In this document: piece after piece, positions 5,886 to 8,615 of the stretch | Layout: every line of letters starts with the position of its first letter | How positions within the stretch are numbered: the stretch's first letter is position 1 | NCBI GenBank assembly: GCA_011390085.1 | Contig: JAABTB010000072.1 | Span: 1-8,615, forward strand | Source of the DNA: Desulfobacula sp. | GTDB taxonomy: Bacteria > Desulfobacterota > Desulfobacteria > Desulfobacterales > Desulfobacteraceae | DNA length: 8,615 nt | Direction: 5' to 3' | Notes under the pieces: generated by a model | Seen by the model: only the letters and a program-made list of their open reading frames with translations | Database searches by the model: none | Told to the model about the DNA's origin: nothing | Translations under genes and position numbers: made by a program

Positions 5886-7661
5886 ATGGCACTAGATCCA
5901 ACCAAACACAAAGATTGGGAAATTGCACAAGATGCGGAAAAAACAATGCTGAAAATCTATGAAATCGGCGAAAAGCTGGGGCTGACACAAGAAGAGCTGT
6001 TACCCCAGGGCCATTATATTGCCAAAATAGATTTCAGAAAAGTATTGGAGCGGCTCAAGGACAAACCCAACGGGAAATATATTGATGTGACGGCCATTAC
6101 CCCGACCCCCCTGGGAGAAGGAAAATCCACCTCCAGCATGGGTCTGGTCCAGGGTCTGGGAAAACTTGGAAAGAAAGTCTGTGCCGCCATCCGTCAGCCT
6201 TCCGGCGGACCCACCATGAATATCAAGGGGTCGGCCGCCGGTGGCGGTCTTGCCCAGTGCATTCCTTTGACTCCCTTCTCATTGGGGTTCACCGGCGACA
6301 TCAACGCTATCATGAATGCCCACAATCTGGCCATGGTTGCCTTGACCTCCCGTCTCCAGCATGAAAGAAACTATACCGACGAACAACTGGAAAGACTGTC
6401 CGGTATGAAGAGAATCGATATTGATCCCACCCGGGTGGAAATGGGGTGGATCATGGATTTCTGCTGCCAGTCTTTAAGAAATATCATTATCGGTATTGAC
6501 GGCGTAAACGGCAAGACCGACGGCTATATGATGAAATCCAAATTCGGCATCGCCGTATCTTCAGAAGTCATGGCCATTCTGGCCGTTGCCAAAGACTTGA
6601 AAGACATGCGGGAAAGAATGGGCAAGATTGTTGTGGCCTATACCAAAACAGGTAAACCCGTCACCACCGAAGACCTTGAGGTGGCCGGCGCCATGACGGC
6701 CTGGATGGTGGATGCCCTCAACCCGTCTTTGATTCAGACCCTTGAAGGACAGCCGGTGATTGTTCATGCCGGTCCCTTTGCCAATATCGCCATCGGCCAG
6801 AGTTCCATCATTGCCGATAGAATCGGGCTTAAACTGGCAGACTATCATGTCACCGAATCCGGGTTTGGTGCAGACATCGGGTTTGAAAAATTCTGGAACC
6901 TGAAATGCCGTTATTCCGGACTGAAACCGGACTGCGCCGTGGTTGTGGCCACCATCCGCGCCCTGAAATGCCATGGCGGCGCTCCCGTTCCCGTTCCCGG
7001 AAAAGCCATGCCCAAAGAATACCTCACGGAAAGTGTGGAATGGGTTGAAAAAGGTTGCGGCAACCTCATCCATCATATCCGGAATGTCCGTAAGGCCGGT
7101 ATCTCTCCGGTTGTCTGCATCAATGCTTTTTATACCGACACAGACAAAGAAATCGCAAAAGTCCGCGAGCTTTGTGAAAAAGAAGGCGCAAGGGTTGCCC
7201 TTTCCCGTCATTGGGAAAAAGGCGGCGACGGCGCCATTGAATTTGCACAAACCGTTATTGAAGCCTGCGAAGAAAAAACCGAATTCAAATTTCTCTATGA
7301 ACTGGATATGCCCATCAAGGAAAGAATTGAGCTTATTGCTAAAGAAGTCTATGGTGCAGATGGTGTTGATTATTCTGCAGAAGCCAATAAAGCCATTGAA
7401 CGAATCCAGGCAGATCCGGAACTGGCCGGTCTTGGCATGTGCATGGTGAAAACCCATTTGTCCCTCTCGGACAACCCGAGCCTGAAGGGTGTGCCCAAGG
7501 GCTGGAGACTGACCATCCGTGAAGTTCTCACCTATGGCGGCGCCGGATTCATCGTTCCTGTGGCAGGTGCTATTTCCCTCATGCCGGGTACCAGCTCAAA
7601 TCCTGCTTTCAAGAGGGTTGATGTGGATGTGGAAACCGGCAAGGTTCAGGGTGTATTCTAA
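5886..7661 (+). CDS. fhs: Formate-tetrahydrofolate ligase (10-formyl-THF synthetase)
   Basis: Fhs makes 10-formyl-THF from formate, THF and ATP, the entry of formate into the methyl branch; in acetate oxidisers it may run in reverse and yield ATP. The 591-residue protein is somewhat longer than the common bacterial form (about 557). [11 protein letters not shown] (72-82) is the ATP-binding loop. [20 protein letters not shown] (326-345) and [12 protein letters not shown] (354-365) are clear family motifs, the second fitting the usual signature. Others diverge: [11 protein letters not shown] (114-124) replaces the usual KGGAAGGGYAQ, and [11 protein letters not shown] (565-575) replaces the usual MPGLPxxPA near the C-terminus. 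W443, in [10 protein letters not shown], aligns with the conserved Trp of SxxWxKGG. AAAGGAG lies 6 nt before the ATG. folD follows after 18 bp, which suggests co-transcription. The identity is certain; the subgroup meaning of the changed motifs is open. Confidence 0.98.
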   Translation: MALDPTKHKDWEIAQDAEKTMLKIYEIGEKLGLTQEELLPQGHYIAKIDFRKVLERLKDKPNGKYIDVTAITPTPLGEGKSTSSMGLVQGLGKLGKKVCAAIRQPSGGPTMNIKGSAAGGGLAQCIPLTPFSLGFTGDINAIMNAHNLAMVALTSRLQHERNYTDEQLERLSGMKRIDIDPTRVEMGWIMDFCCQSLRNIIIGIDGVNGKTDGYMMKSKFGIAVSSEVMAILAVAKDLKDMRERMGKIVVAYTKTGKPVTTEDLEVAGAMTAWMVDALNPSLIQTLEGQPVIVHAGPFANIAIGQSSIIADRIGLKLADYHVTESGFGADIGFEKFWNLKCRYSGLKPDCAVVVATIRALKCHGGAPVPVPGKAMPKEYLTESVEWVEKGCGNLIHHIRNVRKAGISPVVCINAFYTDTDKEIAKVRELCEKEGARVALSRHWEKGGDGAIEFAQTVIEACEEKTEFKFLYELDMPIKERIELIAKEVYGADGVDYSAEANKAIERIQADPELAGLGMCMVKTHLSLSDNPSLKGVPKGWRLTIREVLTYGGAGFIVPVAGAISLMPGTSSNPAFKRVDVDVETGKVQGVF

Positions 7662-7679
7662 ATACGAAAGGAAAATAAA

Positions 7680-8570
7680 ATGACAGCGCAAATTATCAGC
7701 GGAACTGAAATAAGAAAGACCATCCTTGCCGAGATCAAGACGGAAGTCGAGCAGATGAAGGCAAAATACGGCAAGGTTCCGGGACTTGTCACCATTCTTG
7801 TGGGATCAAGCCCGGCGTCCATCAGCTATGTGACACTCAAGGTCCAGACAGCAGTAAGTCTCGGCTTTCATGAAATACAGGATGACCAGCCCGTTGATAT
7901 CCCGGAAGCTGATCTTCTGGCATTGATTGATAAATACAACAATGACCCTGCCATTCATGGGATATTGGTACAATTGCCCCTGCCCAAACATGTGGATGAG
8001 AAAAAGGTGCTTAATGCCATTAATCCGGATAAGGATGTTGATGCATTTCACCCGGTAAATGTGGGCCGCCTTATGATCGGCGGCGCAGAAGCCAAGTTTC
8101 TGCCCTGCACTCCGGCCGGTATCCAGGAACTGATTGTCCGCTCCGGCACTGAAACTTCAGGTGCTGAAGTGGTGGTTGTGGGAAGATCCAATATCGTCGG
8201 CAAACCCATCGCCATGATGATGGCCCAGAAAGGCAAGGGAGCGGATTCCACCGTCACCATTGTTCATACCCGTACAAAAGATCTGGCCTTCCACTGCAAA
8301 CGTGCGGATATCCTGATCGTGGCAGCCGGTGTTCCGGATCTTGTGAAACCTGAATGGATCAAACCCGGCGCAACGGTTATTGATGTTGGTGTAAACCGGG
8401 TAGGAATGAATGAAAAAACAGGAAAGGCAATTCTTAAAGGCGACGTTGATTTTGAAGCAGCCAAGGAAATTGCAGGCAAGATCACACCTGTTCCCGGTGG
8501 TGTAGGGCCCATGACCATTGCCATGCTCATGAAAAATACGCTGCGATCTGCACAGTTGAGCCTGAAATAG
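7680..8570 (+). CDS. folD: Bifunctional methylene-THF dehydrogenase / methenyl-THF cyclohydrolase
   Basis: FolD interconverts 10-formyl-THF, methenyl-THF and methylene-THF, the steps after Fhs in the methyl branch, in the cytoplasm and usually with NADP(H). The protein is 296 residues (E. coli FolD 288) and lines up with E. coli numbering through the catalytic half. Y50 and K54 lie in SYVTLK, Q98 in VQLPLP (97-102), and D121 in KDVDAFHP (118-125). PCTPAG (142-147), the dinucleotide loop GRSNIVGKP (168-176) and PGGVGPMTIAML (272-283) complete the fold. Two deviations stand out: A122 replaces the usual Gly after D121, and A58 replaces the Cys found at this position in E. coli. The gene starts 18 bp after the fhs stop, behind an AAAGGAAA-type ribosome site, and is probably translated from the fhs transcript. 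Only 45 bases follow the TAG stop and no convincing terminator is seen, so the operon may continue. Confidence 0.98.
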   Translation: MTAQIISGTEIRKTILAEIKTEVEQMKAKYGKVPGLVTILVGSSPASISYVTLKVQTAVSLGFHEIQDDQPVDIPEADLLALIDKYNNDPAIHGILVQLPLPKHVDEKKVLNAINPDKDVDAFHPVNVGRLMIGGAEAKFLPCTPAGIQELIVRSGTETSGAEVVVVGRSNIVGKPIAMMMAQKGKGADSTVTIVHTRTKDLAFHCKRADILIVAAGVPDLVKPEWIKPGATVIDVGVNRVGMNEKTGKAILKGDVDFEAAKEIAGKITPVPGGVGPMTIAMLMKNTLRSAQLSLK

Positions 8571-8615
8571 GGTCAAAGAGGCAGCCATATAATTTAGACC
8601 TTTAATCCAAAAGCC

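Noticed and set aside
6561..7457. 298-codon open frame on the minus strand
   Set aside because: It is antisense to fhs, and Fhs family motifs run through the whole region on the plus strand.
8569..8602. Possible terminator after folD (GGTC/GACC arms)
   Set aside because: The stem is only about 6 bp with a 22-base loop and one G-U pair, and is followed by TTTAATCC rather than a firm U tract.

Overview
The window carries five genes of the reductive acetyl-CoA (Wood-Ljungdahl) pathway, arranged as two divergent transcription units around a 486-bp AT-rich spacer. The gene set, the strict-anaerobe enzymes and the protein features suggest an anaerobe that either fixes CO2 or oxidises acetyl-CoA completely. 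My best guess is a sulfate-reducing Desulfobacterota species of the Desulfobacteraceae type. That assignment is inferred from general resemblance, not from a search.

Minus-strand unit, read right to left from about 5.4 kb to the left edge: acsD (corrinoid iron-sulfur protein small subunit, 518 aa), acsA (Ni-Fe-S carbon monoxide dehydrogenase, 673 aa) and acsB (acetyl-CoA synthase, cut by the window edge after 558 codons). The intergenic gaps are 78 and 68 bp. This is the carbonyl branch plus the acceptor side of methyl transfer: AcsA makes CO from CO2, the corrinoid protein delivers a methyl group, and AcsB joins both with CoA at its Ni-Ni-[4Fe-4S] A cluster. The corrinoid protein large subunit (acsC) and the methyltransferase (acsE) are not in the window and may lie further left.

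Plus-strand unit, from 5886 to 8570: fhs (formate-tetrahydrofolate ligase, 591 aa) then folD (methylene-THF dehydrogenase/cyclohydrolase, 296 aa), 18 bp apart. These are the first folate steps of the methyl branch. The unit may continue past the right edge, since no convincing terminator follows folD.

The spacer 5400-5885 holds no convincing gene. It has a plausible sigma-70-type promoter for acsD, a perfect but isolated TATAAT on the fhs side, and short inverted repeats.

The pathway itself is well known. The least ordinary item is AcsD. After a normal core of about 315 residues it carries an extra tail of about 200 residues: an Ala/Pro/Lys linker, a TolA-like Ala/Lys/Asp helix, and a short C-terminal amphipathic peptide. 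This looks like a tether or docking arm on the corrinoid protein. Lesser points are altered signature motifs in Fhs, a Gly-to-Ala change next to the catalytic Asp of FolD, an intercistronic hairpin, and two 8-base C tracts in the acs transcript.
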